DNA of 64,000 nt from Dokdonella sp. (GCF_019634775.1 NZ_JAHCAS010000001.1:1680894-1744893), one strand, 5' to 3'. Shown: positions 29,427 through 42,812, numbered from the stretch's first letter. Notes: generated by a model from the letters alone, not told the origin. Translations and numbers: made by a program.

Positions 29427-31088
29427 TCAGGATTCTGCGGATTCGAGTACGGCGAGCGTGTCGGCGTCGGCCGTCGGCCTCGTTGGCAGGCGCGAAAGGC
29501 CCTGGCCGATGAAGCGGGAAAGGGCCAGCGCGGGGCGTCGGTCGCCATCGATACCTATGCGCACCGCATGGTGCGCCAGCGTCGCCGCGGCCAGCGTGCG
29601 CGCCAAGCTCAGCGCAAAGCCGCGCGTTTCGGCGGTGCGACCCGGTACCTCGCTGCGGGTGCACAGCCAGGCATCGAGCGTGTCGAGCATCGCGAGGATC
29701 ACGCCTGCCGATCCGGCATCGGCATCGGCAACGAGTGCCTGCACGTGGCGGCGCACTGGCCCGAATCCGCTGCCGGCCAGTGCGCGCAGTGCATCGAGCG
29801 CGAGCACGTTGGTGGTGCCTTCCCAGATCGGATAGACCTGCGCATCGCGCAGCAGCAGCGGCATTCCAGTGTTCTCGATGTAGCCGGCGCCGCCGAAGGC
29901 CTCACAGCATTCCGAGGCGATGCGCACGGCGAGCTTGCCGGTCCACAGTTTGACCAGCGGGGTCAGGACGCGCAGCAGGGTGCGCTCTTCGCCCCCGGCG
30001 ACACCGTGCTCGACGCGGCCGAGCCGGTGCGCAACCTCGAAGACGAGGTGAAAGGCTGCTTCGAACGGCGCCTGCAGATCGGCCAGTGTTGCCATGTGCA
30101 GCGGGTGTTCGGTAAGGCGCCGGCCGAATGCTTCGCGGTCTCGGGCGAAGGCGAGCGCACGCTCGATGCAGCGGCGCATGGTGGCGAGCGCACAGACCGA
30201 GTTCCACAGGCGCGTGACGTTGAGCATCGGGGCGATGTGGCGCACGCCGTGAGCGGGTTCACCGACCGCTTCGGCGAGCGTGCCGTCGAGATGGATTTCC
30301 GCGGTCGGCAACTCGCGCGTGCCGAGCTTGTGCTTGAGGCGATCGACGCGAATGCCGTTCCAGCGACCGTCGCCGTCGCGGGTCTCGACGAGGAACAGGC
30401 CGAGCGCAGCACTGCCCGCAGGTCCTGCATCGACCGGGCGCGCGAGCGCAAGCGCCATTTCGCCGATCACCGCCGAGGTGAACCACTTGTGGCCGTAGAG
30501 ACGCCAACGACCGTCGGAGCCGCGTTCGGCGCGCGTGGCCGTGCGCGAAACATCCGAACCGCCGGCCGTCTCGGTCATCCACTGGCCCGACAGCCACAGT
30601 GCATTGGAATCGCGCGAAATCAGGAGCGGCACCACGCGTTCGATCAGGGCGCGATCACCCGCTGCCTTCAGGGCCGTCGCCGCACCATCGGTCATCGCCA
30701 GCGGACAGGTGAAGAATTCGCTGGCGACGTGATGCAGGTACACGCGCATGAACTGGTCGCAGCGTGCGAACTCGCCATGGGTGGATTCGTGGCCGGCGGC
30801 GACCAGGCCGTAGCGCGCCGCGTGTTCGCGTCCACGCTGCCAGATCGGAGTCGAGTCGATGCGATCGACGCGTTCGCCCCAGGCATCCCACTGCATGAGC
30901 TGCGGTTCGGCGACAGCGCGCACGCGCGCTTCGGTCCATGCTGCCGCGGCATGTGCCCCGAGCGCATCGAGATCGGGCGTGATCGCCTCGCGCATTGCGT
31001 GCGGCAGGTTCGCGGCCATCCAGCCGCGCAATACACGGTCGTCACGGAAACCGTTGGCGGGAGCGGACACGGACTGCACGAAATCCAT
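29427..31088 (-). CDS. AidB-like acyl-CoA dehydrogenase
   Basis: 553 residues from the ATG at 31088. Longer than classical acyl-CoA dehydrogenases (about 380-400), with the AidB-type N-terminal extension. Recognisable parts: [27 protein letters not shown] (flavin contact region), [29 protein letters not shown], the [19 protein letters not shown] block near the end, and the FEVAHRLG segment. AidB-group flavoproteins are linked to alkylation responses and to acyl-CoA/isovaleryl-CoA-like chemistry; the substrate here is unknown. An asparaginase-like gene follows on the same strand after 27 bp. Confidence 0.88.
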   Translation of the reverse strand: MDFVQSVSAPANGFRDDRVLRGWMAANLPHAMREAITPDLDALGAHAAAAWTEARVRAVAEPQLMQWDAWGERVDRIDSTPIWQRGREHAARYGLVAAGHESTHGEFARCDQFMRVYLHHVASEFFTCPLAMTDGAATALKAAGDRALIERVVPLLISRDSNALWLSGQWMTETAGGSDVSRTATRAERGSDGRWRLYGHKWFTSAVIGEMALALARPVDAGPAGSAALGLFLVETRDGDGRWNGIRVDRLKHKLGTRELPTAEIHLDGTLAEAVGEPAHGVRHIAPMLNVTRLWNSVCALATMRRCIERALAFARDREAFGRRLTEHPLHMATLADLQAPFEAAFHLVFEVAHRLGRVEHGVAGGEERTLLRVLTPLVKLWTGKLAVRIASECCEAFGGAGYIENTGMPLLLRDAQVYPIWEGTTNVLALDALRALAGSGFGPVRRHVQALVADADAGSAGVILAMLDTLDAWLCTRSEVPGRTAETRGFALSLARTLAAATLAHHAVRIGIDGDRRPALALSRFIGQGLSRLPTRPTADADTLAVLESAES

Positions 31089-31260
31089 GCCGGCGATTAT
31101 AGACCGCGTCACATGCCGGCCCGTGGGCAGGGGTCTTCCCGTGAGCAAGCCAGCCGTTGCGCATTGCACGCATGCCGAGCCAAGTTGCGGCCTGGCATCG
31201 TCATGCGCACGGACTTGATTGCGGCGGCGGCCGCGTGTGCACGCGCGTGCACCGGGAGCC

Positions 31261-31611
31261 CTACGCGGATGCGGCCGGCTTGCGTCGTCCCGCGCGCGCG
31301 ATCGCGCCGAGGGTGAAGATCAAGCCCACGCACAGGGCCACCTCGACCAGCGCCGGCACGCGTGCGACCGGGTTCGTCCATGCGACGACGATGCCATGGC
31401 TGAAGTAGCCCAGTGCGATGATGCCGGTCCACAGCAGCATGCGCCGCGCGCCGCGGCGGGCGGCGAGCAGGGGCAGCAGCAGGGGCGGCAGGGTCAGGGC
31501 CAGCGCAAGCCAGCCGAGGCCGTTGGCCGGTGGTGCTGCCCACAGGTACCAGAGCGGTTGCAGGACGACGAGCCCCGTCCAGGCGCCGAATCCGATCGTT
31601 GTCAGGCGCAC
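31261..31611 (-). CDS. DUF2069 membrane protein
   Basis: 116 residues from GTG 31611, starting inside the last codons of wrbA (10-bp overlap), which implies coupling. Four hydrophobic helices (about 8-26, 33-51, 58-77, 84-104), with [18 protein letters not shown] and [18 protein letters not shown] at the end, as in DUF2069. A wrbA-DUF2069 pairing is common in this order. Function unknown. The 172 bp downstream, before the AidB-like gene, contain no gene. Confidence 0.75.
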   Translation of the reverse strand: MRLTTIGFGAWTGLVVLQPLWYLWAAPPANGLGWLALALTLPPLLLPLLAARRGARRMLLWTGIIALGYFSHGIVVAWTNPVARVPALVEVALCVGLIFTLGAIARAGRRKPAASA

Positions 31612-32213
31612 GGCGGCTCCGCGAGGCGCGCGGCGATGGTCGCCACGCGCTTGCCGAGTGCGCGCGCAAGCGTGCGTTCGTCGTCGCTGAGCGGATTGCC
31701 GCCACTGGCGCCGCCGACGTGGCTCGCCCCGTAGGGCGAACCACCGCTCAGCGTGCTGGTCAGTACCGGCTCGGTGTACGGCAGGCCGACCAGCAGCATG
31801 CCGTGATGGAGCAGGGGCAGCATCATCGAAAGCAAGGTGCTTTCCTGGCCACCGTGCATCGTGTTGGTTGCCGTGAACACGCCGGCCGGCTTGCCGGCGA
31901 GCACGCCGGATGCCCACTCGGCGCCGGTCGAATCGATAAAGTGTTTGAGCGGCGCAGCCATGTTGCCGAAGCGCGTCGGACTGCCGAGCAACAAGCCGCA
32001 GCATTCCCGCAGGTCGGCGGCCTCGACGTAGGGCGCCCCCGCGTCCGGCACCGGCGGTTGTGCAGTCGCGGTGACCGCGGCGACCGGCGGCACGCTGCGC
32101 AGGCGCGCACGCATGCCGTCGACTTCCTCGACGCCGCGTGCGGCCAGGCGTGCGAGCTGGGCGACCTTGCCGGTGCGGCTGTAGTAGAGGACAAGTACCT
32201 CGCGTGGCGTCAT
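31602..32213 (-). CDS. wrbA: NAD(P)H:quinone oxidoreductase WrbA
   Basis: 203 residues. Flavodoxin-fold FMN enzyme reducing quinones by two electrons. Phosphate-binding loop LYYSRTGKVAQLA, the GSPTRFGNMAAPLKHFID block, then KPAGVFTATNTMHGGQESTLLSMM and YTEPVLTSTLSGGSPYGASHVGG, which identify WrbA. The start at MTPREVLVLYYS is the family start although the frame extends upstream across the opposite-strand BrkB gene. Divergent from the BrkB gene with a 75-bp gap. Confidence 0.95.
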   Translation of the reverse strand: MTPREVLVLYYSRTGKVAQLARLAARGVEEVDGMRARLRSVPPVAAVTATAQPPVPDAGAPYVEAADLRECCGLLLGSPTRFGNMAAPLKHFIDSTGAEWASGVLAGKPAGVFTATNTMHGGQESTLLSMMLPLLHHGMLLVGLPYTEPVLTSTLSGGSPYGASHVGGASGGNPLSDDERTLARALGKRVATIAARLAEPPCA

Positions 32214-32288
32214 GCGGGGTTTCCTGGTGCGGGCGCCGGCCATGGCTGGCGCGTGGAGGAATGGGTGGCCCTGCGTTACGCTCGCCGC

Positions 32289-33569
32289 ATGGGACTGCGC
32301 GAGTTTGCCACGCTCCGCCTCGATCGCGAGCGGATATTCACCTTCCTGCGCTTCACCTGGAAGCGATTCCTCGAAGACCGCTGCCTGCAGACCGGTGGCG
32401 CGCTGGCGTTCACCAGTCTGTTTGCCCTGGTGCCCCTGACCACGGCTGTCCTCGGCATGATCGCCGCGTTCCCGGCCTTCGCCGGCTGGAAGGATCGGCT
32501 CACCGCCTTCGTGTTCGAGAACTTCGTGCCGGCCACCGGCGACGTCGTGCAGCGGTATGTGACCGAGTTCGCCGACAACGCCAGTCGCGCCACGGCGGTT
32601 GGCGTGATCGTGCTGATTGTCAGTGCGATCTCGCTGATGATGAGCATCGAGGATGCTTTCAACCGCATCTGGCGCGTGGCGACCTCGCGTGGTGCGTTGT
32701 CGCGCTTCCTGATGTACTGGGCGGCGCTCAGCCTCGGCCCGCTGCTGGTCGTCACCGCGCTGGCGATCAGTTCCTACCTCGTCGCGCTGCCGTTCATCGA
32801 TGCCGCAGCAGCACAGTTTTCTCTGAAGGCACGCGTGCTGTCGATGCTGCCGTTCCTGATCGTGTGGTCGGTGTTCGTGATCGGCTATGTGGTCATCCCG
32901 AACCGTGGCGTACGCCTGCGTGATGCCATCATCGGCGGCTTCATTGCCGCCGTGCTGTTCGACCTCGCCAAGCGTGGCTTCGCCTGGTACGCGACCGGCG
33001 TGGCGAGCTACGAACAGGTGTATGGCACGCTGTCGATCGTGCCGATCTTCATCTTCTGGATCTATCTTTCGTGGGTGATCGTTCTGCTTGGCGCATCGAT
33101 CACCGCGTCGCTGAGCGCGTTCGATTACCGCCCGCAAGCGATGCGCCTCAAGCCTGGCCAGGTGTTTGCTGGCCTGGTGCGCGTGATCGCGCATTTTGCC
33201 GAGGCGCACCGGCTTGGTCGCGGCCTGCATGGCAATGAGCTGCGGCGGCGTGAACCCTGGCTCAGCGATGACCTGCTGCGACGCTACCTCACCGATCTCG
33301 ACCGGCTTGCCATCGTGCGCCGCACCGAAACCGGCGAATGGGTGCTCGCGCGCGACCTGGCCAACGTGCGCCTGCGCGACCTGCACGATGAGGGCAACTA
33401 CCGCCTGCCGACCGACGCCGACGCGCTGCCCGGCAATGAATCCGAACCGGTTCCTTGCGCCCTCGCCGCCCTCGCCGCCGCCGTCAGCGGCGGACTCGAC
33501 GTACCATTGTCCGACGTCGTCACCCCGGCCGTTGCCGCCGCAGGCGACCCTCCACAGGAGTCCCCATGA
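32289..33569 (+). CDS. YihY/BrkB-family membrane protein
   Basis: 426 residues with six transmembrane helices in the first 290 residues. Signature residues: DRCLQTGGALAFTSLFALVPL, VGVIVLIVSAISLMMSIEDAFNRIW, VVIPNRGVRLRDAIIGG and YEQVYGTLSIVPIFIFWIYLSWVIVLLGA. The cytoplasmic C-terminal 120 residues resemble a winged-helix-like tail. Despite the historical ribonuclease BN label the family is regarded as a membrane transporter or envelope protein. Its stop overlaps the start of the TlpA-like gene (ATGA), and an acylphosphatase gene follows, giving a three-gene operon. Confidence 0.9.
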   Translation: MGLREFATLRLDRERIFTFLRFTWKRFLEDRCLQTGGALAFTSLFALVPLTTAVLGMIAAFPAFAGWKDRLTAFVFENFVPATGDVVQRYVTEFADNASRATAVGVIVLIVSAISLMMSIEDAFNRIWRVATSRGALSRFLMYWAALSLGPLLVVTALAISSYLVALPFIDAAAAQFSLKARVLSMLPFLIVWSVFVIGYVVIPNRGVRLRDAIIGGFIAAVLFDLAKRGFAWYATGVASYEQVYGTLSIVPIFIFWIYLSWVIVLLGASITASLSAFDYRPQAMRLKPGQVFAGLVRVIAHFAEAHRLGRGLHGNELRRREPWLSDDLLRRYLTDLDRLAIVRRTETGEWVLARDLANVRLRDLHDEGNYRLPTDADALPGNESEPVPCALAALAAAVSGGLDVPLSDVVTPAVAAAGDPPQESP

Positions 33570-34096
33570 TTCGTTCCCCGTCCGTCCTGCTGCTCGTCTT
33601 CGCCGTTGGCGTGGCCGTTGCCGCCGAATCCGCCAAGTCGCCCACACTGAACGTCACCACTCTCGACGGCACGACCTTCGATCTCTCCGAACAACGCGGC
33701 AAGTGGGTGATCGTCAATTTCTGGGCGACCTGGTGCGCGCCGTGCATCGCCGAGATGCCGGAACTCTCGGCCTTCGTCGACTCGCGCCACGACGTCGTCG
33801 CGATCGGTCTCGCCTACGAGGACACCGACAAGGAGGAGATCGTCGAATTCCTCAAGATACGTCCGGTGTCCTACGCGATCGCCCAGGTCGACGTCAGCGA
33901 TCCGCCGAAGGATTTCGCCACGCCGCGTGGCCTGCCGACGACCTACCTGATCGCACCCGATGGCACCGTGGCCAGGCACTTCCTCGGCCCCATCACCGAG
34001 AAGGATCTCGCCGACGCGATCGCCAAGGCAAAGTCCGGCAACGCCGGCAAGAGCGCTCCCGCCAAGGGCGATGCAGGCAAGGCCGGAAAGGACTGA
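33566..34096 (+). CDS. TlpA-family thioredoxin-like protein
   Basis: 176 residues. N-terminal signal sequence (about 1-20), thioredoxin fold with catalytic CXXC at C57 and C60 (WATWCAPC), and a cis-Pro region GLPTTYLIAPDG. Ends with a Lys/Ala/Gly-rich tail (KSGNAGKSAPAKGDAGKAGKD). Exported thiol-disulfide reductase/oxidoreductase activity is expected, such as cytochrome c maturation or oxidative stress repair, but no partners are nearby. Start overlaps the BrkB stop. Confidence 0.88.
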   Translation: MIRSPSVLLLVFAVGVAVAAESAKSPTLNVTTLDGTTFDLSEQRGKWVIVNFWATWCAPCIAEMPELSAFVDSRHDVVAIGLAYEDTDKEEIVEFLKIRPVSYAIAQVDVSDPPKDFATPRGLPTTYLIAPDGTVARHFLGPITEKDLADAIAKAKSGNAGKSAPAKGDAGKAGKD

Positions 34097-34103
34097 GCCG
34101 CCC

Positions 34104-34370
34104 ATGGCCGAGGTGCGTTTCCTCGTCTCGGGACGCGTGCAGGGCGTCGGCTTCCGCGCCGCCACCCGCAGCGAGGCGCTGCGCCTGGACATCAGCGGTC
34201 ACGCCCGCAACCTGCGTGACGGTGATGTCGAAGTCATCGCCTGTGGCGAAGACTCCGCGGTCGAGGCCCTTGCCATCTGGCTCCACCGCGGCCCACCGGG
34301 CGCGCGCGTCGACAGCGTGACCCGCGAACCCTGGGACGGCGAGCCGATGAAGGGATTCCTGACGCGCTGA
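34104..34370 (+). CDS. acyP: Acylphosphatase
   Basis: 88 residues. Hydrolyses carboxyl-phosphate bonds such as acetyl phosphate. The substrate-binding loop GRVQGVGFR provides R18 and the catalytic asparagine is N36 in GHARNLRDG. The start at 34104 is seven bases after the thioredoxin gene stop, and the length is typical. Last gene of the BrkB-TlpA-acyP unit. Confidence 0.94.
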   Translation: MAEVRFLVSGRVQGVGFRAATRSEALRLDISGHARNLRDGDVEVIACGEDSAVEALAIWLHRGPPGARVDSVTREPWDGEPMKGFLTR

Positions 34371-34380
34371 GCGTGGTAGC

Positions 34381-34466
34381 TCCTGCAGGAGCCTCTTCGG
34401 AGGCGATGCCTGCACCACCATGAACGCCCCCGATCGCCCGTAAACCGGCTCCTGCGAATTGTTTTG
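34381..34466. repeat. REP-like palindrome
   Basis: TCCTGCAGGAGCCTCTTCGG then AGGCGATGC on the left and ATCGCCCGTAAACCGGCTCCTGCGAA on the right, plus an extra TCCTGCAGGA self-palindrome at the left edge. Same family as 3814 and 28827. Located between the convergent acyP and gcvP genes. Confidence 0.8.
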
Positions 34467-34478
34467 CCTGCAAGGGAG

Positions 34479-37397
<2,919 letters not shown>

Positions 37398-37487
37398 GGC
37401 AGGCATCCGGCAGGTCGTGGGAAGCGGCGCCTGTGCAGGCGCGGACGTTCGCCGGGTCCGCGGCCACGCCGCGAAGTACCGGCCTGC

Positions 37488-37598
37488 CCCTCTGTCCTTT
37501 TGCCTGAGAGTTTGGAAGCGCAGGCGCTTCTTGCCCCTTCGGCGCCGGTTCTGCCGATGATCCGGCAGCCGGTCTCTCCAGAGTGTCCGTCCGCGCGG
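37488..37598 (-). promoter_or_regulatory. Glycine riboswitch aptamer
   Basis: On the minus strand about 111 nt, 90 nt ahead of gcvP. Conserved glycine aptamer core: GGACACTCTGGAGAGACC at the 5' end, GCCGAAGGGGCAAG in the middle and CTCTCAGGCAAAAGGACAGA at the 3' end. Only one aptamer is visible, not the common tandem pair. Glycine binding would be expected to switch on gcvP, as elsewhere in the family. Confidence 0.95.
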
Positions 37599-37644
37599 TA
37601 CCGGGCCTGAGCGATTACGGGCGTTGCGCCTTCGGCAGCGGCCT

Positions 37645-37808
37645 AGGAGCCTGCGCGGCAGAAGCCAACCCGGCTGCGAAGTCCGCTGCGCGGTCCATTT
37701 TTCCGCCGCTTCTTGGCCCGTAGAACCACTACGGGCCGGCGAAGCGTCGAAAAACTGTCCTCGCGCCGCGAACTTCTCGCCTCGATTGCTTCTGCCGCGC
37801 AGGCTCCT
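37645..37808. repeat. Long imperfect hairpin element (about 164 bp)
   Basis: Outer arms 37645-37665 (AGGAGCCTGCGCGGCAGAAG plus C) and 37788-37808 are perfect 21-bp reverse complements. Inward, GAAGTCCGCTGCGCGG...CCGCCGCTTC pairs with GAAGCGTCG...GAACTTC with mismatches, and the tip is GGCCCGTAG AACCA CTACGGGCC, a perfect nine-bp hairpin. The whole block is nearly one continuous stem. It lies 47 bp upstream of the riboswitch. Confidence 0.8.
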
Positions 37809-37888
37809 GGGTCACTTCTCCCGGCGCGGACTAGGGACCGGCGGAGTATAGCCGGTTGGCCGCCTGCGCGATCCGGTGGGGGTTGTCC

Positions 37889-37967
37889 GTGGGAGCCCGT
37901 TCACGGTCGATTCGCATTGGCGTGGCCCGGAGGAGAAGCATCGCCCCTGAAGGGGCTCCTGCAGGGG
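37889..37967. repeat. REP-like palindrome
   Basis: GTGGGAGCCCGTTCACGG then TCGATTCGC on the left and AAGCATCGCCCCTGAAGG then GGCTCCTGCAGGGG on the right. Same family; placed between the hairpin element and the end of ppk2. Confidence 0.8.
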
Positions 37968-37970
37968 CCA

Positions 37971-38744
37971 TCAATACGAATCGCGGATCAGGAACTTCTT
38001 CGCTACCCGTTCGCGTGCCGGGCTGGCCTTGAGGGGCGGCAGGTCGAGCTTGGGTGGTGCCGGTTCGCGCTGAGGCAACTGCTTGAGCAGGTGCGCGATC
38101 AGGTTGAGGCGGCCGCGACGCTGGTCGTTGAAGTCGACGACGAACCAGGGGGCGTGACGCGCGTGGGTCGCTTCGAGCATGGCGTCGCGGGCCTTGCCGT
38201 ACTTCACGTAGTCGGCACGCGCCTTGACGTCGACCGGCGACAGCTTCCAGCGCTTGCGCGGGTCGCTGGCGCGCTCGGCGAAGCGCTTCTCCTGCTCGGC
38301 CTGGTCGACACTGAGCCAGTACTTGATGAGGATCAGGCCGTCGCGAGTGACGAGGCGTTCGAACTGCGGGCAGTCGGCGAGGAACTGCCGATATTGCGCG
38401 TCGGTGCAGAAGCCCATCACGTGCTCGACGCCGGCGCGGTTGTACCAGCTGCGGTCGAACAGCACGATTTCGCCGGCCGCGGGCAGGTGCTCGACATAGC
38501 GCTGGAAATACCACTGGCTCTGCTGGCGCTCGCTCGGCCTGGGCAGGGCGACGCGGCGCACGAGGCGGTCGTTGAGCGGCGCCTCGATCGCCTTGATGAC
38601 GCCGCCCTTGCCAGCCGCGTCACGCCCCTCGAACACGATCGCCACGCGCTTGCCGTTGGCGCTGACCCAGCGTTGCAAGTCGATCAGTTCGCCCTGCAAG
38701 GCCTCCAGCGCTTCCTCGTAGGCCTTGCGCTTGATCTTCGTCAT
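37971..38744 (-). CDS. ppk2: Polyphosphate kinase 2
   Basis: 257 residues. Uses polyphosphate to phosphorylate nucleoside diphosphates, usually GDP or ADP. Walker A GRDAAGKGG at about residues 40-48 and the Walker B-like LFDRSWYNRAGVEHVMGFC; also PLPRPSERQQSQWYFQRYV and KYWLSVDQAEQEKRF. A one-domain (class I) PPK2. Downstream of moaB on the same strand (25 bp), so the two may share a transcript. Confidence 0.95.
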   Translation of the reverse strand: MTKIKRKAYEEALEALQGELIDLQRWVSANGKRVAIVFEGRDAAGKGGVIKAIEAPLNDRLVRRVALPRPSERQQSQWYFQRYVEHLPAAGEIVLFDRSWYNRAGVEHVMGFCTDAQYRQFLADCPQFERLVTRDGLILIKYWLSVDQAEQEKRFAERASDPRKRWKLSPVDVKARADYVKYGKARDAMLEATHARHAPWFVVDFNDQRRGRLNLIAHLLKQLPQREPAPPKLDLPPLKASPARERVAKKFLIRDSY

Positions 38745-38769
38745 GGCGACTCCTAAGGGTGACGGCCGG

Positions 38770-39291
38770 TCAGTGTTCGCCGAGACGCGAACGCAAGCCG
38801 GCCAGGTTGCACGGTCGCGTGCGCGCGTCGAGCTGGCTGCGGATGATCTTCTCCCAGGCCGTGCGGCAGGCTGAGGTCGAGCCGGGCAGGCAGAACACGA
38901 AGGTCTCGTTGGCGAGGCCGGCGAAGGCGCGCGATTGCAGGGTCGACGTGCCGATCTCGTCGAAACTGAGCGCGCGGAACAGTTCGCCGAATCCCGGCAT
39001 GGATTTGTCGAGCAGCGGCCCGATCGCCTCGGGCGTCGAGTCGCGCCCGGTGAAGCCGGTGCCGCCGGTGACCAGGATGCCGTGCACCTGTTCGTCGGCG
39101 ATCCACTGCGAGACGATCGCGCGGATCCGGTACTTGTCGTCGCGGACGATCATGCGGTCGTGCAGGCGATGGTCGGCCTGGCCGAGGGCGAGGGCGAGAT
39201 AGTCACCCGAGGTGTCGCTCTCCGGCGTGCGCGTGTCCGACACGGTCAGCACGCAGAGGTTAAGCGGAACGAATTCGGTTTGCGCGGTCAT
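38770..39291 (-). CDS. moaB: Molybdenum cofactor biosynthesis protein B
   Basis: 173 residues from ATG 39291. Fold and motifs of the MogA/MoaB family: LTVSDTRTPESDTSG, GILVTGGTGFTGRDSTPEA, LFRALSFDEIGTSTLQSRA and FCLPGSTSACRTAWEKII. MoaB binds molybdopterin and adenylates it in some bacteria, but in others its role is uncertain. No other moa genes are nearby. The frame upstream of 39291 belongs to an antisense shadow. Confidence 0.93.
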   Translation of the reverse strand: MTAQTEFVPLNLCVLTVSDTRTPESDTSGDYLALALGQADHRLHDRMIVRDDKYRIRAIVSQWIADEQVHGILVTGGTGFTGRDSTPEAIGPLLDKSMPGFGELFRALSFDEIGTSTLQSRAFAGLANETFVFCLPGSTSACRTAWEKIIRSQLDARTRPCNLAGLRSRLGEH

Positions 39292-39301
39292 GCCGGCGAG
39301 A

Positions 39302-41371
39302 CTAGCGCGCGGATTCGGCTGCGTCGATGGCGACCGGGGCAAGGCCGGCGCGGTGGCGGGCGGCCATCGCCGCCAACACGGCGGTGAAGTCGGCGGCAAA
39401 GGCTTGCATGTCGAACAGGCCGCTCGTCATGCGCGCATCGGCAAGGCGTGTGCGCAGGTTCGCGCGCGCATCGGCATCGAGGCCGAGCCGGACCGCGGTG
39501 GCGACGAAGGCTTCGTCATCGACGACGTTGAGTTCGGCGAGGCCGAGGTGATGGTTGAGGCTGGCGGCGACGCGCCCGGCAAAGGTGTCGCCCGGTACGG
39601 TCAGCACCGGGCAGCCCGCCCAAAGCGCATCCGAAGCGGTCGTGTGCGCGTTGTACGGGTTGCAGTCAAGGAACAGGTCGGCGTGGCGATAGCGCTGGAG
39701 GTACTCGTCATGGGCGAGTTTCGGCATGAACACGAGGCGTGCCGGATCGAGGCCTTGCGCACGGGCGTGGTCGCGCAACGCCACGTCGGTGCCCGCAGGG
39801 CCGGCCAGCAGCCACAGCACCGAATCGGGCACGTCGCGCAGCACGGTGAACATGCGTGCCATGCTGCGCGGGTTGAGCTTGTAGCTGTTGTTGAAGCAGA
39901 CATAGACAACGCCCTGTGCCGGCAGGCCGCAGGCTTCACGCGGCGGCGGATCGCCGACGGTGCGGGTCGGGTCGGATGGCTGGAAGCAGCGCGGCAGCCA
40001 GGCCACCTGTTCGGAGAACGCGGCACGCATCGATTCCGGCAGCACGATGCGGTCGGCGACCACGTAGTCGAGCCATGGTGCGCCAGACGTGCCGGGGTAG
40101 GCGAGCCAGTTGACCTGGATCGGTGCGGGGCGCACTGCGAAGGCTTCGCTGACATTGCCACCGCCCCAGACGCGCAGGTCGACGAGGATTTCGACGCCGC
40201 TCGCGTGCAGGCGTTCGGCCATCGCACGCGGCGCCAGATCATGGATCTCGTGCCAATGCGCGGCGGCGCGCAGGCGCTGTTCGACGGCCTTGCCGTCAGG
40301 CGCTGCGGTGGCGAACAGATGCACGTCGAGCGGCTGCGTGCGCAGCGCCTCGAACAGGGCGACGGTGAGCAGGCCGGTCGGGTGGTTGCCGAAGCCATTG
40401 GAGACGAAACCGACACGCAGCGCGGCGTCGGCCGGGCGGCGTGCATGCGCGAACCCGGGCGCTCGCACGAAGCTGCGCGCGAATGTGCGCGCGCAACGTA
40501 GTTGTTCGCTGGCATCGGCCGGTTCGGCGAGGAAGCCGAATGGAGTGATTCCCGGTGCATCGGCGGCAACCGCGGCGCGGAGGCGGGTGGACAGCGCATC
40601 GAGACCATCCCAGGCGATGCGCTGGCGTTCGATGAAGGTGAGCTGGGCCAGCGCGGCGGTCATGCCCGGATCGAGCGCGAGTGCGCGTTGGAAGGCAGCG
40701 GAAGCATCGGCGAGGCGCTTGCGATCCTCGGCAACGAGACCGAGTTGGTAGGCAAAGCGCGCGTCGCCTGGCGCGAGCGCCGCGCCGCGCGCGAAGGCCG
40801 CGGCCGCTTCGTCGTGACGCTTCTGCGCGAGCAGGGCCTGGCCGAGCAGCAATTCCACTTGCGGATGTGCCATCTGCGCGAGTACGGAGCGTGCGAGACG
40901 CTCGCATTCGGCCGTGCGCCCGAGCGCGAGCTCCGCCGCGGCAAGATTGATCCATGCACCGGCATGTCCAGGCGCGGCGCGTGTTGCCGCCGCGTAAGCC
41001 TCGCGCGCGGCCACCGCGTCGCCGAGGGCGGAATGTGCATTGCCGAGACCGTTGAGCACGGCAGGATGCGCAGGCGCGAGCGCACGCGCCGCTTCGAGTG
41101 CGGCCAGCGCAGACTGCGCATCGTCATCGGCGAGCAGCGCGCTGCCGAGGTTGCACAGCACTTCCACCGAGCGTGGCGCGATGCTGCGTGCATCCTCGAA
41201 GGCAGCGATCGCCTCGCGCGTGCGGCCGAGCTGGAGCAGGGCGATGCCGTGCAGGCGCAGGATTCCCGCCTCGCGTGGAAAGCGCGCGCGCGCCTCCAGC
41301 ACCTTCGCAATGGCGTCGTCGAGGCGGCCCTGCTCGATCAGGTCGGCGATGGCGGACAGCGTGGCGTGCAA
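39302..41371 (-). CDS. SPINDLY/OGT-like TPR glycosyltransferase (GT41)
   Basis: About 689 residues from TTG 41371, which has GGAG nine bases ahead; an ATG at 41485 would add 38 residues, so the start is uncertain. N-terminal TPR array (about 1-270; units such as ALLQLGRTREAIAAFEDARSI and LGQALLAQKRHDEAAAAF), then GT41 catalytic domain (about 310-680): LRVGFVSNGFGNHPTG, LVDLRVWGGGNVSEAF, PIQVNWLAYPGTSGAPWLDY, YVCFNNSYKLNP and HTTASDALWAGCPVLTVPGD. This is the family of O-GlcNAc and O-fucose transferases acting on Ser/Thr or Asn of proteins. No obvious substrate gene adjoins it. Confidence 0.88.
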   Translation of the reverse strand: MHATLSAIADLIEQGRLDDAIAKVLEARARFPREAGILRLHGIALLQLGRTREAIAAFEDARSIAPRSVEVLCNLGSALLADDDAQSALAALEAARALAPAHPAVLNGLGNAHSALGDAVAAREAYAAATRAAPGHAGAWINLAAAELALGRTAECERLARSVLAQMAHPQVELLLGQALLAQKRHDEAAAAFARGAALAPGDARFAYQLGLVAEDRKRLADASAAFQRALALDPGMTAALAQLTFIERQRIAWDGLDALSTRLRAAVAADAPGITPFGFLAEPADASEQLRCARTFARSFVRAPGFAHARRPADAALRVGFVSNGFGNHPTGLLTVALFEALRTQPLDVHLFATAAPDGKAVEQRLRAAAHWHEIHDLAPRAMAERLHASGVEILVDLRVWGGGNVSEAFAVRPAPIQVNWLAYPGTSGAPWLDYVVADRIVLPESMRAAFSEQVAWLPRCFQPSDPTRTVGDPPPREACGLPAQGVVYVCFNNSYKLNPRSMARMFTVLRDVPDSVLWLLAGPAGTDVALRDHARAQGLDPARLVFMPKLAHDEYLQRYRHADLFLDCNPYNAHTTASDALWAGCPVLTVPGDTFAGRVAASLNHHLGLAELNVVDDEAFVATAVRLGLDADARANLRTRLADARMTSGLFDMQAFAADFTAVLAAMAARHRAGLAPVAIDAAESAR

Positions 41372-41591
41372 GGGCTGCGACTCCAGGATTGAAGGCTGAG
41401 GCCATGATCGAGTCCCATCGTGGCACAGGCCGCTGCCGCGAACGCGATGTTCCGTGCACGAGGATATGCGCGATGGACGGAACATCGAGATCGGGTGCAG
41501 GACCGTCGCTGGGCTGGTGCAGTGAACAATCGATCTCCTGGCGTTTTGCACCAGCGTCCGCGCCTGAGCACGCCGGCGAGCGGTGCGGTCC

Positions 41592-42674
<1,083 letters not shown>

Positions 42675-42812
42675 CGGCATTCCGGGCCGCGTTCGCGCGG
42701 CGCGCGCATGATACGCGAGCCGCCGCGCCGGTCTGCGCCGGCATGACTTCATGGCCGTGCGGCGAAGGCCGGCCAGCCCGACAATGGCTCGTCCCCCGTG
42801 GTGGAGAACTCC

